From a virus, in the IMG/VR virus record IMGVR_UViG_3300044796_000261, positions 1-59,962 of that record: a stretch of DNA of 59,962 nucleotides; one strand, written 5' to 3'. Both the position numbers and the translations under genes were made by a program. Below the pieces are notes generated by a model. That model searched no databases, was not told where the DNA came from, and was given only the letters and a program-made list of their open reading frames with translations. How positions within the stretch are numbered: the stretch's first letter is position 1; every line of letters begins with the position of its first letter. This document shows, piece by piece, positions 33,030-42,207 of this stretch.

Positions 33030-34285
33030 GTGAACACCACCGTTCCGTTGACCACGCCAAGTACAGCTACGTTGCCCTGACCAACGGTGAGATTACCAGA
33101 CGATCCGTTTATCGTGATCGCGATGTCGACAGATCCAGGCAACGCATTGTAAATGGTGGCTTCTACCTCCGCGATGGGCAGTATGCCTGCGGACGTCGTG
33201 TTGAGGCCACCTATCGGAAACGCGGAAAAATAGTTAGTCAGCGCGGACAGTATCGCCGACTGGATCTGCGTCGTGGTGTATCCGGCGCTTCTCCGAAAAT
33301 AAAGCGTGTAGCTCACATTGACAGTGAGCGCTGACGCAGCCTGAGCGACGTACGTGATGCACTGCCCGACGACGAGTGCAGACACCGCAGCCTGGATGAC
33401 CGCGACGTCGCCAGAAAGCGGCACCCCGGCAGCCGTGGCGAGGTACTGCTGCACGACGCCCGTCGCGGGGTTGCCCACGGTCTGGCTGCGCGTGATGCGC
33501 GTCGTCACGTAGTACGGCCACGTCGCCGATTGCGTTCCTGCCGGGATGCTCTGCGCGCAGTAGTCGTATGCGGTGCTCGGAGCGCTCGGGTTTGCAGGAG
33601 GAGGCGTCGTCCCCTGCTGGACGAGCGTAAGCGCTGACAGCGTGCCGAGCTTGTTCAGAGACCGCTGAAGGAGCTGAGGGTTCGTTTCCTGCGGGGTCCC
33701 CACGAACGGCTGCGTGAGCGCGTTGATGGTGACGCCAGGCAGCGGCGTGACGAGTTGCAGAATGACGCCCGTGGCCGCGTTGCCAGCGGCGCCGACGAAC
33801 GCGGCATCGGCCTGCACGGCCACGGTGCCGGAGCTGGACCCGCCGATGGTGCCTGTCCCCACGCTCGTGTACGTGGCTCCTCCGCTCGTGGGGTACTGGA
33901 AGTGCAGCGGGTTGTTTGGGCTGTACGGGTAGCTTGCTGCGTTCGAGTTCGTGTAAGGTACGGGCCCCGACGCGACGCCGGCCGCGAATCGAATCGTGTT
34001 GTAGTTGTTCGGCGTGAGCAAATCCATCCACGTCGTGATGGGATTGCCATTGCCGTCGACCATCTCCGCCGCGTAACTGGCATACCCTCCCTGCGCGAGA
34101 AAGTTCACGTTGCCCGCGTAGAGCGAGATGATGTTCGCCTGGACTTGGAAGATGGTCCGCGACGGGTCGAGAGGCTCCCATGACGTGACAGTCAGACCAA
34201 GCCCAGTGGCCGTCGCAAGCTCGAGCGAGAGCGCATCGGCCTGCGTGATGGGCGCAACGAGCTGGGCAAGCGTGGGCTGCGTCAT
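33026..34285 (-). CDS. Baseplate J-like protein
   Basis: A 419-aa protein with GGYASYAAEMVDGNGN and LTPNNYNTIRFAAG, SGTVAVQADAAFVGAAGNA, and RSLNKLGTLS...: features of the baseplate J/gp47 family that forms the wedge of contractile tails. ATG 34285 is chosen over an upstream in-frame start because the preceding gene ends at 34287. Confidence 0.82.
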   Translation of the reverse strand: MTQPTLAQLVAPITQADALSLELATATGLGLTVTSWEPLDPSRTIFQVQANIISLYAGNVNFLAQGGYASYAAEMVDGNGNPITTWMDLLTPNNYNTIRFAAGVASGPVPYTNSNAASYPYSPNNPLHFQYPTSGGATYTSVGTGTIGGSSSGTVAVQADAAFVGAAGNAATGVILQLVTPLPGVTINALTQPFVGTPQETNPQLLQRSLNKLGTLSALTLVQQGTTPPPANPSAPSTAYDYCAQSIPAGTQSATWPYYVTTRITRSQTVGNPATGVVQQYLATAAGVPLSGDVAVIQAAVSALVVGQCITYVAQAASALTVNVSYTLYFRRSAGYTTTQIQSAILSALTNYFSAFPIGGLNTTSAGILPIAEVEATIYNALPGSVDIAITINGSSGNLTVGQGNVAVLGVVNGTVVFT

Positions 34286-34286
34286 C

Positions 34287-34730
34287 TCACTGCACCGGGG
34301 TTGCGAGGTTGGAGTTGAGGAGCGTGACGGTGACTTGCGAGACAGCAAGCACCATCGTAAACGGACCTGCTCCCGATGTGATTCCGATGGTCAACGTGAG
34401 CACGGATGTGGCCGTGGTGAACGTTCCGGAGACCGTCACGGCCGTCACCTGCTGGTCCTTCAGAAGCTCTTGCTGCACGGAGGAACCGAGCTGCGAAATC
34501 TGCTGGACGGTCATCCCATCTGACAGCGAGTCGCGGAGGTCGATGCAGTCGTTCGGGCAGTCGATAACCGAGCCTCTAGGAGTGGAGAGGCGACAGAGAA
34601 GACGTTGTGCCAGGAGCGCGCGTCCGGTTTGCAGGCGGAATGCGGGGTCCGCGTCGAGTGCGCCGTTGGGCGCGCCGATGATTGCGAAGTCCGTTCCGAA
34701 CGGGTTTGAGCTGGGGAATGGGTTGCTCAC
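34287..34730 (-). CDS. Baseplate wedge protein, gp25/GPW-like position
   Basis: A 147-aa protein between the spike and baseplate J genes, where GPW/gp25-like wedge subunits lie. It includes DCIDLRDSLSDGMTVQQISQ and a C-terminal hydrophobic beta-rich part. The family motif (EPR) is not evident, so the call rests on order and size. GTG start in a GTGA overlap. Confidence 0.55.
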   Translation of the reverse strand: MSNPFPSSNPFGTDFAIIGAPNGALDADPAFRLQTGRALLAQRLLCRLSTPRGSVIDCPNDCIDLRDSLSDGMTVQQISQLGSSVQQELLKDQQVTAVTVSGTFTTATSVLTLTIGITSGAGPFTMVLAVSQVTVTLLNSNLATPVQ

Positions 34731-35254
34731 GAAGCCTCCGTGTTCGTCGTGACCGGAGGGATTCCGACGAGAGCCGACGTGATGGCGGCGCCGATTGCGT
34801 TGATTTCCGCTCCGCTCACTGGGCCAGCAGGAACACCGTTTAGGCCTCCAACAAGAGCAGTTAGCATCGCAGTGTAGGACGGTCCGGTGGCGAGCGGCGC
34901 CGCGCCTGCGGTTCCGATCTGCACCAGCGCCCCGTACTGATACACAACCGTAGGCGTATCCGTCGGGTCGAGCCCGCACACCTCTGGCTTGGTCTTGTCT
35001 CCGTTGGCAAACCGAAGCCGAACGAGCTTGCCCGGCGTGGGAACTGCGACACCACCGTCCGGACCGGGCCAAAGCGTGACGCTGGAGAGCGGGCCAAAGG
35101 GGTTGCTCGTACCCGTTGGCAGAAGGTCGAGCACCACGGGGGGGCCTGGGGTTGCGGCGATGACCTGGTACTCCCAAACGACATACGCCGCGAGGTTAGG
35201 CAGGATGAGCCCAACGAGCTTCTCTAGAGCGGCGCGGCCACGGTCGGCTGTCAT
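34727..35254 (-). CDS. Baseplate spike protein (gpV-like)
   Basis: A 175-aa protein. The middle has an OB-like domain (PGKLVRLRFANGDKTKPEVC then GLD), the pattern of P2 gpV/gp5-type spikes. The Gly/Ala-rich C terminus may form a beta-helical tip. It precedes the wedge proteins as in P2/Mu-like order. Confidence 0.65.
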   Translation of the reverse strand: MTADRGRAALEKLVGLILPNLAAYVVWEYQVIAATPGPPVVLDLLPTGTSNPFGPLSSVTLWPGPDGGVAVPTPGKLVRLRFANGDKTKPEVCGLDPTDTPTVVYQYGALVQIGTAGAAPLATGPSYTAMLTALVGGLNGVPAGPVSGAEINAIGAAITSALVGIPPVTTNTEAS

Positions 35255-35913
35255 GACACCATGACCTCCGTGCGCAGCGAGTCCTGCCTCAGCACGTGCC
35301 GCACAAGGTTCACCGTCCCGCTAACCGTTGGGCCCACGAACACGGCCCCTGGCGCCCAGTCGGCGGGGAACTCCGTGGCAATCGTGTACCGTCCGCTGGC
35401 CCCGTGGACGTCGATGGCGTTGAATGGGCTCGCGATGGGCGTGGGCAGGCGCGGCGCGGTCTGCACAATGCCCGACGCGCTCATGTACCAGGAGTCGCCT
35501 AGGACGCCCTGAAGCACGAGCGAAGCAAGTCCCGCCTGTCGCACGTATCCCGTCCCGAGGGTGGGACTCACGGATGGGGCGACGACAGGCGGGGGCTCTT
35601 GCACGAAAATGGCGGCGTCGCTCAGCACCATCGCCGTCGGTACTCCACCCGGGAGGGAGTACTGCTTGGACGGGACGGGCTTGCGCCAGCCAGCCTGACC
35701 ACCGACCAAGCGCACCTCGCGGCGCCCGGCGAAGTCGATTGCGCGAATGGGCGTGCAAACCCATGCGCTTCCAGCCAAGGTGAGCACCTGCGGGCCGACG
35801 ATGTCGATCGCCACGTCACACACAACGTCCGCATGCCAGTTGCCAGCCATCGGGATGGTCAGCGCGGCCATGAAGATGGGCACGCCAGAGATGTCGGCGT
35901 AGTAGAGGCTCAC
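35251..35913 (-). CDS. Tail/baseplate protein, 220 aa
   Basis: Beta-rich protein of unrecognised family (MSLYYADISGVPIFMAALTI...). It lies between the tape-measure side and the gpV spike gene, where P2 gpX/gpU/gpD-like hub proteins occur. It is coupled to both neighbours by 4-base overlaps. Confidence 0.55.
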   Translation of the reverse strand: MSLYYADISGVPIFMAALTIPMAGNWHADVVCDVAIDIVGPQVLTLAGSAWVCTPIRAIDFAGRREVRLVGGQAGWRKPVPSKQYSLPGGVPTAMVLSDAAIFVQEPPPVVAPSVSPTLGTGYVRQAGLASLVLQGVLGDSWYMSASGIVQTAPRLPTPIASPFNAIDVHGASGRYTIATEFPADWAPGAVFVGPTVSGTVNLVRHVLRQDSLRTEVMVS

Positions 35914-36548
35914 GTCTTCCCCGCGGACGCAGCGGCCTGCGCGAGGAGCGCGTCGCGCTGCTGGACGAGAGCGGAGAGGGCCGGGTTTGGCGCCTTACCG
36001 ACGATATTGATGGGCTGGATGGTGATGGCACCAACCGGCGTGCTGGCCACGTTGAGCGGCGGCGGCGGGAGGTACTGGGTCACCGTCACGGTCGAAGCGA
36101 ACATGAGCTGGTCGCCCGTCTTCTTCACCTCGCCGATGCTGTTGCAGTAAATGGCCGAGATGTTGAGGAGGGCCAGCGCGGGATGCTGAATCGACACCGG
36201 CGTCGGTGGCACGCCTAGCTTGGTCCCGTCGTACTGAAACGCGAGCTGGTAGACCTGCCACGCGAAGAATTGCGCGTCAGTCCACATCTTGAAGATGAGG
36301 CGAAACGGCTTCGGCTTGTTGCCCTGGAACGTGGGAGTGTGCCCTTCTTGCCCCTTGCCGTGCTTGGGGTCCCACGAGTAGAAGAGCTCCGCTCCGTCAA
36401 TCTCGATGCTGCCTCCCTGGATGGCGTACCCATCGAGGAACCCCTCGGGCGCAGCGATGCCGTTGGGCGAACCCCACGTGAGACCGCCCACGGTGATGCT
36501 GTCCCACGACTGCGGGGACAGGAAGGGGGAAAGGACCGCCTGCACCAT
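35910..36548 (-). CDS. Tail protein, 212 aa
   Basis: A protein directly after the tape measure, probably a baseplate hub or tail component. It shows SFLSPQ-like N-terminal beta structure and a WTDAQFFAWQVYQLAFQYD segment. Family not recognised. The final residues are a coiled helix (LSALVQQRDALLAQAAA). Confidence 0.55.
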   Translation of the reverse strand: MVQAVLSPFLSPQSWDSITVGGLTWGSPNGIAAPEGFLDGYAIQGGSIEIDGAELFYSWDPKHGKGQEGHTPTFQGNKPKPFRLIFKMWTDAQFFAWQVYQLAFQYDGTKLGVPPTPVSIQHPALALLNISAIYCNSIGEVKKTGDQLMFASTVTVTQYLPPPPLNVASTPVGAITIQPINIVGKAPNPALSALVQQRDALLAQAAASAGKT

Positions 36549-38236
36549 CAGCCGCCAAGCTCCGTGACGATGCGTTCCAGCACGTCGTACATGGCGTGCT
36601 CGGTGATCTCCTGAAACTCGCTCGCGTTAGCGGGCTGCGACCCGTGGAAGTTCATCTCCACGCGGATGGCCCCCGGATGCACCTGAGCGCCGATGCCTCC
36701 GCCACCGAGACCGCCGCCGGAGAAGTCCGGCAGCGCGAGGCCTGCGACGTCGTCGGTCGCGCGACCCCTGGGGACGATGCGCTCGCCCGCGCCAATGCTC
36801 GTGAGGCCCTCTCCGTCCGCAGGCTTCACGTTCGCGATGCCTCCGCGAATGCTCTCTACGACTCCGCCTTCAGCATGCGGCGCCAATTCTGCCCTCTCCG
36901 CAGCCTGTTGCTTCGCCTCGACATTCGCCATACGATCGGATACGGCGAAGCCTACAGCTCCGGCAGCGTGTACGACCGCTCCACCCACTTTTCCGAGCGG
37001 ACCAAACACGTCACCGACGGCTTCGGCAAGGTCCTTCACTGACCGCCACAATTCCTTGATGTCGCTTATGAACCCGTCGATACTAGGCTTGTTCTTTAGG
37101 AACGCGACCTCTGTCTGAAGCCCGAAGATTTCTGCCTGTTCGACGGCGTCCGCAATCCGCTTGATGATCTCGTTGAACGCGCCCGTGACCGTCGTCTTCA
37201 TGTCCTTCGTCGAGCCGTCTGCCTCCTCGATGAGGAAGTGAAGCTGCTCGAACGAGTCGAGCAGAGGCTTGGTGTCGATGTCCTCGAAGATGCCGGCGAG
37301 GTCGTTCTTGATGTCGACCGCCACGTCCTCGAGCGAAAGCTTTTTCCTTGCGACCTCGCCCACCTTGCCATTGTTGATGGCGTCGGTGAGCGCCGCGATG
37401 CCGGTCTCGGCATCGATCTGCCCCGCCTTCAGCTTCGCCTTGACCTCTCCGACGGAAATCCCTAGCCGCTTCGCGAGGTCCGCGTAGAGGTCCGGAAGCT
37501 GTACGCCAAGGCCTGAGAGTTTCTTTGGCAAGACGAACGCGCCCTGCGTGAGCGATCGCTCGATGATGCTTTGGAGCTTCGTTGCGCCCGCCTCGAGACC
37601 GACTCGAGAGAGGTTGGACACGGCGGTTACGGCGCCCTTGATCGCGTCGAGGTTCGTCTCTCCTTGCAGCATGAGTTCTTGCGCGAGAGCCTGCGCGCGC
37701 TGCACGGGAATGTGAACGCTCTTGCCGAGATCCTCGATGTCCTTGAATGCCACCTCGCCAGCTTCGTGGGTACCAAGAACCGCCTCGTAGGCGTCGACCG
37801 TGTTCTCTTTCAACTCAGCCATCTCGACGGCAAATTTCGTGGTCTCGATGGCCGCGTCGCCGAACGCCTCGCCCACGCGCTTGACGCCTTCGGCGAGAAG
37901 CTCCCCGGCCGCAATCTCCGGCACGAGCGAGTGGCCAAACCCCTTGAAAAAGCCCTTCTCGATGTTCTCGCCGGGTTTCATTTCCTCTTTGAGCTCGTGG
38001 AGCTTGCTCTTCGCCTCGCCGAGCGGGATGCGGAGCTTTTGGATTTCGAGACCTAGTTCTTTGATGGGCTCCTTGAACCCTGCCCGCTTGTAGTTGAGCT
38101 GCTCTTCCTGAAGCTTTCGGATCGCAGCCTCGGTGCTCTTGATTTCGGACTGGAGCGCCTTGAGCGACGTGGCCTCGGCATTGGCCGGCCCGCTCATCCC
38201 GTCCTTGATCGAGGTCTCGAACTCAAGCCCCTCCAC
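36548..38236 (-). CDS. Tail tape-measure protein
   Basis: A 562-aa protein, mostly helical. A coiled-coil N terminus (SLKALQSEIKSTEAAIRKLQ) is followed by a P2/tape-measure-like middle (ALAQELMLQGETNLDAIKGA) and a Gly-rich tail segment. It sets tail length; at 562 aa the tail should be short (roughly 80-85 nm by the usual 1.5 angstrom per residue rule). I chose GTG 38236 because a 14-nt overlap with the chaperone frame fits and homology-like sequence starts there. Confidence 0.82.
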   Translation of the reverse strand: MEGLEFETSIKDGMSGPANAEATSLKALQSEIKSTEAAIRKLQEEQLNYKRAGFKEPIKELGLEIQKLRIPLGEAKSKLHELKEEMKPGENIEKGFFKGFGHSLVPEIAAGELLAEGVKRVGEAFGDAAIETTKFAVEMAELKENTVDAYEAVLGTHEAGEVAFKDIEDLGKSVHIPVQRAQALAQELMLQGETNLDAIKGAVTAVSNLSRVGLEAGATKLQSIIERSLTQGAFVLPKKLSGLGVQLPDLYADLAKRLGISVGEVKAKLKAGQIDAETGIAALTDAINNGKVGEVARKKLSLEDVAVDIKNDLAGIFEDIDTKPLLDSFEQLHFLIEEADGSTKDMKTTVTGAFNEIIKRIADAVEQAEIFGLQTEVAFLKNKPSIDGFISDIKELWRSVKDLAEAVGDVFGPLGKVGGAVVHAAGAVGFAVSDRMANVEAKQQAAERAELAPHAEGGVVESIRGGIANVKPADGEGLTSIGAGERIVPRGRATDDVAGLALPDFSGGGLGGGGIGAQVHPGAIRVEMNFHGSQPANASEFQEITEHAMYDVLERIVTELGG

Positions 38237-38399
38237 GGCGCCCGCCCTTCTCCTTGCGCTGGCCAATGGCCGTGATAAGAGCGATTCCGCTCTCGACGAA
38301 CGTCTGAATGCGCATGGCCGCCGCGTCGGCTTCGGTCGTGTCGAGGCCCGCGAAAAGCTCTCGGTAATGACGAGCGGCCATGCGTCGGTCGCCCGTCAT
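38223..38399 (-). CDS. Tail assembly chaperone, frameshift extension (GT-type)
   Basis: The frame encodes 58 residues from its own ATG (MTGDRRMAARHYRELFAGLD...). It lies in the -1 frame of the 112-aa chaperone, directly downstream, and is reachable through the G GGA AAA site at 38435-38441 with no stop in between. As in lambda G/GT, a minority fusion protein would result, joining the 112-aa ORF to this part. Confidence 0.72.
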   Translation of the reverse strand: MTGDRRMAARHYRELFAGLDTTEADAAAMRIQTFVESGIALITAIGQRKEKGGRRGGA

Positions 38400-38428
38400 C
38401 CTGCTCGTGTGCAGCCGGAGCGCGCGGC

Positions 38429-38767
38429 TTAGCCTTTTCCCTCGAGCGAGTCCGTCTGACCGGAGAGGTACTGGAGCGCCTTCTGCACTTCGGTACGTCG
38501 CACCATGCCGGGCCAGCGGGCCATGGCCGACGTAACCTCGGCCCGGTCCGGGTAGACGCACGTAGCCGCAAACAGGTTGGGCGACGCGAGCGCTTGCTGC
38601 GAATCGTCGATGGCCTGCTTGGTGAAGAACATGTGCTCCTGCGCGGTCGGGTTGCGCAGGACGAAAAATCCGCACCTTCCGAGCTGCAACGGCACGAGTT
38701 CGTGCGATGGCTCCGGGAATTTCGCGCGCAACTCCGCCATCACCTTGTCGATGTTTTCCTGATCCAT
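38429..38767 (-). CDS. Tail assembly chaperone, first ORF (G-type)
   Basis: A 112-aa protein between tail tube and tape-measure genes, the standard place for the chaperone. The content, LQLGRCGFFVLRNPTAQEHM and AATCVYPDRAEV, suits the gene-14-like/TAC families. It ends LEGKG just after a slippery heptamer. Confidence 0.75.
   Translation of the reverse strand: MDQENIDKVMAELRAKFPEPSHELVPLQLGRCGFFVLRNPTAQEHMFFTKQAIDDSQQALASPNLFAATCVYPDRAEVTSAMARWPGMVRRTEVQKALQYLSGQTDSLEGKG
38435..38441 (-). promoter_or_regulatory. Slippery heptamer GGGAAAA for -1 frameshifting
   Basis: On the minus strand the codons read GAG GGA AAA GGC TAA, giving X XXY YYZ = G GGA AAA in the correct phase, two codons before the stop. 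A -1 slip continues as AGG CTA AGC... into the downstream chaperone frame. Lambda uses the closely similar G GGA AAG. Confidence 0.75.
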
Positions 38768-38814
38768 GTTCGTCCCACCTTTCCACCACGGCGACCTCCG
38801 CCGTCCTTACTCGT

Positions 38815-39288
38815 TCACCCGACCGCGCCGATCGTGCTCGTCTCGATGAAGCTCGGCACGCCGTTCCATAGAATTTGCCCCGGGATGTGCAGCTCGAACT
38901 TCCGCGTCAGGGCCTCGTCGCCGACCTTGTTGCTCGCCGTCTGCTTGCCGAGGTAGCAGCCTGGGATGGTGTCGAACACCGGGACGAGCGGCGTGAGGCC
39001 GACCGGGATGTAGCTAACGTTGATGACGAGCGGCGTCTGACGCCACGCGCCCAGCGTGAGCATGAGGAACTGCGCAGCTTCGAGGTACAGCTCAATGCTG
39101 CCGTTCGCCTCGTACTTGCCCTTGGTCAGGCCGAGCGGCGTGGACGCCGTTCCGTAGACCTTCGCGCGATTCAGGTTGTCGTCGTAGTCGATGGCCGCAA
39201 CGCCAGCGAATCGCAAGCCGTTGGCGTTCAGCTCGACGTCGGCGAAGGCGTGGAAGCTGCCGTTGATCAGGGGTGCGAGTAGCGCCAT
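38815..39288 (-). CDS. Tail tube protein
   Basis: A 157-aa protein right after the sheath gene, beta-rich (LTKGKYEANGSIELYLEAAQ), matching the size and position of tube proteins in contractile tails. It would polymerise inside the sheath. Confidence 0.78.
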   Translation of the reverse strand: MALLAPLINGSFHAFADVELNANGLRFAGVAAIDYDDNLNRAKVYGTASTPLGLTKGKYEANGSIELYLEAAQFLMLTLGAWRQTPLVINVSYIPVGLTPLVPVFDTIPGCYLGKQTASNKVGDEALTRKFELHIPGQILWNGVPSFIETSTIGAVG

Positions 39289-39291
39289 GAC

Positions 39292-40812
39292 TTACGGGCC
39301 TCCGGGTGACGAAGAGACTTGGATGACGGCCGGATTCTGGAACGTGAGCGTAACGTTGATGGTCTTCAGATATCCGAGAGGTACGATCGAAATCGTGACC
39401 GTCAGCGTGGACGTGGTCAGGATGTTGTCGGTCCTGCTGACGACGCACGTTGCCGAGCTGACCGCACTGGCGTTCGTGAGGCCGTTCGCGAGCTCCGCGT
39501 TGCAGCCGTCCTGAAGGTTCTGCGCATCCTGCGGGAGGATGAAACCGTTCGATCCGACGCGAACCGAATCGCTCAGCTCCTCGACGAAGTAGTCATAGGC
39601 GATGAGGCACGCGGCATCCATGACGTGCCCGTACTGGAGCCACTTGAAGCTCGAGCCCGGAGGCGCCATGAGGTTCGGGTTCTTGACGAAGAGCCCAGGC
39701 CGGTTGAGGATGCTCCAGCACGACATAAATCGCGCGGCGTCGAGGCCAGGGTTCACGCTCTCGTCGTGGTAGATGTACCCGTCGGGCTTCGACGGGAGCA
39801 CCATGTTCGCCAGAGACCCGTCCTTCACTCGCCCGAGGTCGACCTGGATGGCGACCCCCGAGTCACGCGCTGCGGCGGCCCAGAGCAGCGGGCGCCGGAA
39901 CTGCGACTGGCTGTATGGCGAGATCATGTTGTAGGCGCCCGCGGTGACGCCGACCCGCAGCGAAGAGCTGTTGACGAACGCGGTCTCGATGCTCGTCATC
40001 CACGCGGCCTCGGTCTCCGTCGAAGCGCCGCCCCACATGGCATCGCCGGCCGAGCAAATCAGACGGTTGAAACGCTTCTTGTTGAAGAGCGTGGTCATGT
40101 ACCCGTCGAAGGCCGAGACGTCGCCCGCGGTCACGCCGACCGTTCCGGCCCCGTTGCGCGCAGCCGAACCGCCAGCGACGATGATGTCCTCGGGCAGGAG
40201 GCTCGGCACGGTGAGCAGGACGTTTACGGCGCTCTGCACCGCTGCGTCCGACCACGTGGGCTCGGTAGATATCCACGTCCAGGAGTCGCCCGCCACGAGG
40301 GCGCCCGCGCCGAAGTTCAGCGTCAGGCCCGTCGTCGGCTGGCCAGGGAAGGTGATGGCCACGGAGTTGGCCGTCCCGAGGTTCACGGTGAGGTACGTCG
40401 TTCGGCCCGCGTCGAGCGACACGGCGAGCTGGATGCCTGCCACGCCGATGGTGCCTGCCACGAGCACCGAAACGCGCCCGTAGTAGGTGTCGTTCGGGGT
40501 GCCACTCAGCGTGACGGCGCTAGAGGACGTGTTCGTCGAGGCCGCCGTCACGGCGGTGTTCGTGCCGGGCGACGCCGCGGGGACCGCAACGAAGGCCACG
40601 GGGTTTCCCGTAGAGTTGCTCGTGAAGCCCGCGAGTTCGACGCCGGGGCCGGTGCCGTTCTGCGTCTGGAAGTCGTTCGGGTTCGTGCTCTGGATGAGCT
40701 GGTAATACGGACCCGTCGAGCCGATGCCGATGATGTATTCGGTGTTGCCCTGGCCAGCGGGGCTCTGTCCGAGACCGCCGTCGTTGACGAAGAGGTTGAC
40801 TCCTTGCGGCAT
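39292..40812 (-). CDS. Contractile tail sheath protein
   Basis: A 506-aa protein with typical sheath features: MPQGVNLFVNDGGLGQSPAG at the start, a central insertion with VLTVPSLLPEDIIVAGGSAA, RLICSAGDAMWGG, and the C-terminal FVKNPNLMAPPGSSFKWLQY region and a helper strand-rich end. It identifies the phage as a myovirus. Confidence 0.88.
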   Translation of the reverse strand: MPQGVNLFVNDGGLGQSPAGQGNTEYIIGIGSTGPYYQLIQSTNPNDFQTQNGTGPGVELAGFTSNSTGNPVAFVAVPAASPGTNTAVTAASTNTSSSAVTLSGTPNDTYYGRVSVLVAGTIGVAGIQLAVSLDAGRTTYLTVNLGTANSVAITFPGQPTTGLTLNFGAGALVAGDSWTWISTEPTWSDAAVQSAVNVLLTVPSLLPEDIIVAGGSAARNGAGTVGVTAGDVSAFDGYMTTLFNKKRFNRLICSAGDAMWGGASTETEAAWMTSIETAFVNSSSLRVGVTAGAYNMISPYSQSQFRRPLLWAAAARDSGVAIQVDLGRVKDGSLANMVLPSKPDGYIYHDESVNPGLDAARFMSCWSILNRPGLFVKNPNLMAPPGSSFKWLQYGHVMDAACLIAYDYFVEELSDSVRVGSNGFILPQDAQNLQDGCNAELANGLTNASAVSSATCVVSRTDNILTTSTLTVTISIVPLGYLKTINVTLTFQNPAVIQVSSSPGGP

Positions 40813-40824
40813 TTTCAGACCCTC

Positions 40825-41498
40825 TCAGGGAGGCGCCACGATGACGCCGGAAGAAGTCGAAGAGCCATCGGGGAAGTCCTCGACGACCGTTGCATTGACT
40901 TGCACGCCTGCCGTCGTGCTCGTGGCGTACGGCAGCGATATCCACGGCTCGTCGGTGATGGCCGCGTAGAACCCGACCGGAACGATGAGCAGTCGGCCAA
41001 ACCGGCGGTCGTGCGTTGGCTGGTCCCACCGAGCCTCGCCGATGCTGACGTTCGGCACGTTGCCGAGGACGCGAACGAACGAACCGAGAAGCTCCCGGTA
41101 AAGCTCGATCGTAGTGTCGAAGTCTTGCAGATTGTTGACGCTCGTGAGGTCCGGGTCGCCCCACAAGTGAGCGTCGAACGAGATGAGCGACCGCCAAAAG
41201 GGCGAGAGTTGATTTGGCTCACCAGTCCCTTCATGGGCTGCTGACCCATGCGGATGGCAGGCTCTACGCGGATACCCGTAGGCACGAGCACGATGCGCGG
41301 AGGCGAGTGCTCCTGCTTCACCCACTCCTCTCCGATCATGATTGGAGACGTCGCCTGGGAAACCGGGCACACGAGCGCTGGCAAGCTGCGCTTCGCGCGC
41401 ACGCTGGCGATGTCCGAAGCGACCGCGGAGATGGTCGCCACGACGGTCAGCATCGGCCCCGTCGTGAAGTTCGTCGGCAAGGGAAGCGGCTGGACCAT
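40825..41498 (-). CDS. Tail terminator-like protein split over two frames
   Basis: The gene begins MVQPLPLPTNFTTGPMLTVV at ATG 41498. It continues as PPRIVLVPTGIRVEP... to INSRPF, then the sensible sequence jumps to the -1 frame (WRSLISFDAHLWGDPDLTSV, on to FPDGSSTSSGVIVAPP). The jump coincides with CCCTTTT on the minus strand (41196-41202), which in the original frame reads C CCT TTT, a perfect slippery heptamer. The full product would be about 225 aa. Either a programmed shift, a recent one-base loss from a T run, or a sequencing error explains this. The position suits a tail terminator/completion protein. Confidence 0.6.
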
Positions 41499-41935
41499 CA
41501 CCGCACCTCTCGCGCGCGCTGCGCCAGAATCCGAGCCTGCTCGGTGAGCACGCGGCGCCACGTCGCCGGCATCACGTGCTGCGGGAAGATGAGCCGCTGC
41601 GGAGGCCGACCGCGTCCTCCTTGGTGGAAGATGCCGTACGGAGCACCGATGCGGAGCGCGATGCCGATGCGTCCGCCCGTCATGGGCTTCGCCACGGTAC
41701 CGTCCCGGAGCTTGCCAGTCGCGGTGAGCGGAGGGTTGCGCCGTCCGCGCGCGATGGTGGACTTGGCCAAGGGCTTCCACGGTCGCCCGTAGGGGTCCTT
41801 GCCTTCGGCGAACTGCGCATGCATGAGCTTCGTGATCTCCGGCGCGGCCGCGACGGCGAGCTTGCGCGGCACGGCGCCAAGCTCGTTGACGACGCGAATC
41901 ATGCGCGAGATGGCGCGGTCGGTGTGGGCACTCAT
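41498..41935 (-). CDS. Phage virion morphogenesis protein (Mu gpG/P2 gpS-like)
   Basis: A 145-aa protein with GKDPYGRPWKPLAKSTI, LTATGKLRDGT and APYGIFHQGG, the signature of the tail-completion/virion morphogenesis family. Its stop overlaps the next start (TGATG). Confidence 0.82.
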   Translation of the reverse strand: MSAHTDRAISRMIRVVNELGAVPRKLAVAAAPEITKLMHAQFAEGKDPYGRPWKPLAKSTIARGRRNPPLTATGKLRDGTVAKPMTGGRIGIALRIGAPYGIFHQGGRGRPPQRLIFPQHVMPATWRRVLTEQARILAQRAREVR

Positions 41936-42204
41936 GTTCCCATCACCTTGTACGGGCGCGCCACCATGCACACGATGCCGGTGGCCGACGTGTTCGAGTT
42001 CCAGATCTGCGTGAACGCGATGGGGTAGATGGTCCCCTGCTGGCAGTTTTGGAGCACGGTCACATTGCCAGCGGCGTCCGTGATCTGCACGTTGCCGCTG
42101 ACGCCCACGTAGAACGCCGAATAGATGTTCTTTTGGCTCGGCGGCGTGTCGCTGGGCGTAGCTCCGAGAGAGAACTGGTAGGTGATGGCGCCGATGTCGC
42201 TCAT
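41932..42204 (-). CDS. Small structural protein, 90 aa
   Basis: A beta-rich protein (GNVQITDAAGNVTVLQNCQQ...) typical of small spike/head-neck proteins encoded among myophage head genes. Exact role unknown. ATGA coupling to the morphogenesis gene. Confidence 0.6.
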   Translation of the reverse strand: MSDIGAITYQFSLGATPSDTPPSQKNIYSAFYVGVSGNVQITDAAGNVTVLQNCQQGTIYPIAFTQIWNSNTSATGIVCMVARPYKVMGT

Positions 42205-42207
42205 GGC

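Noticed and set aside
39319-41244. 641-aa frame opposite the tail sheath gene
   Set aside because: Antisense shadow with Arg/Glu/Val-rich composition and no domain.
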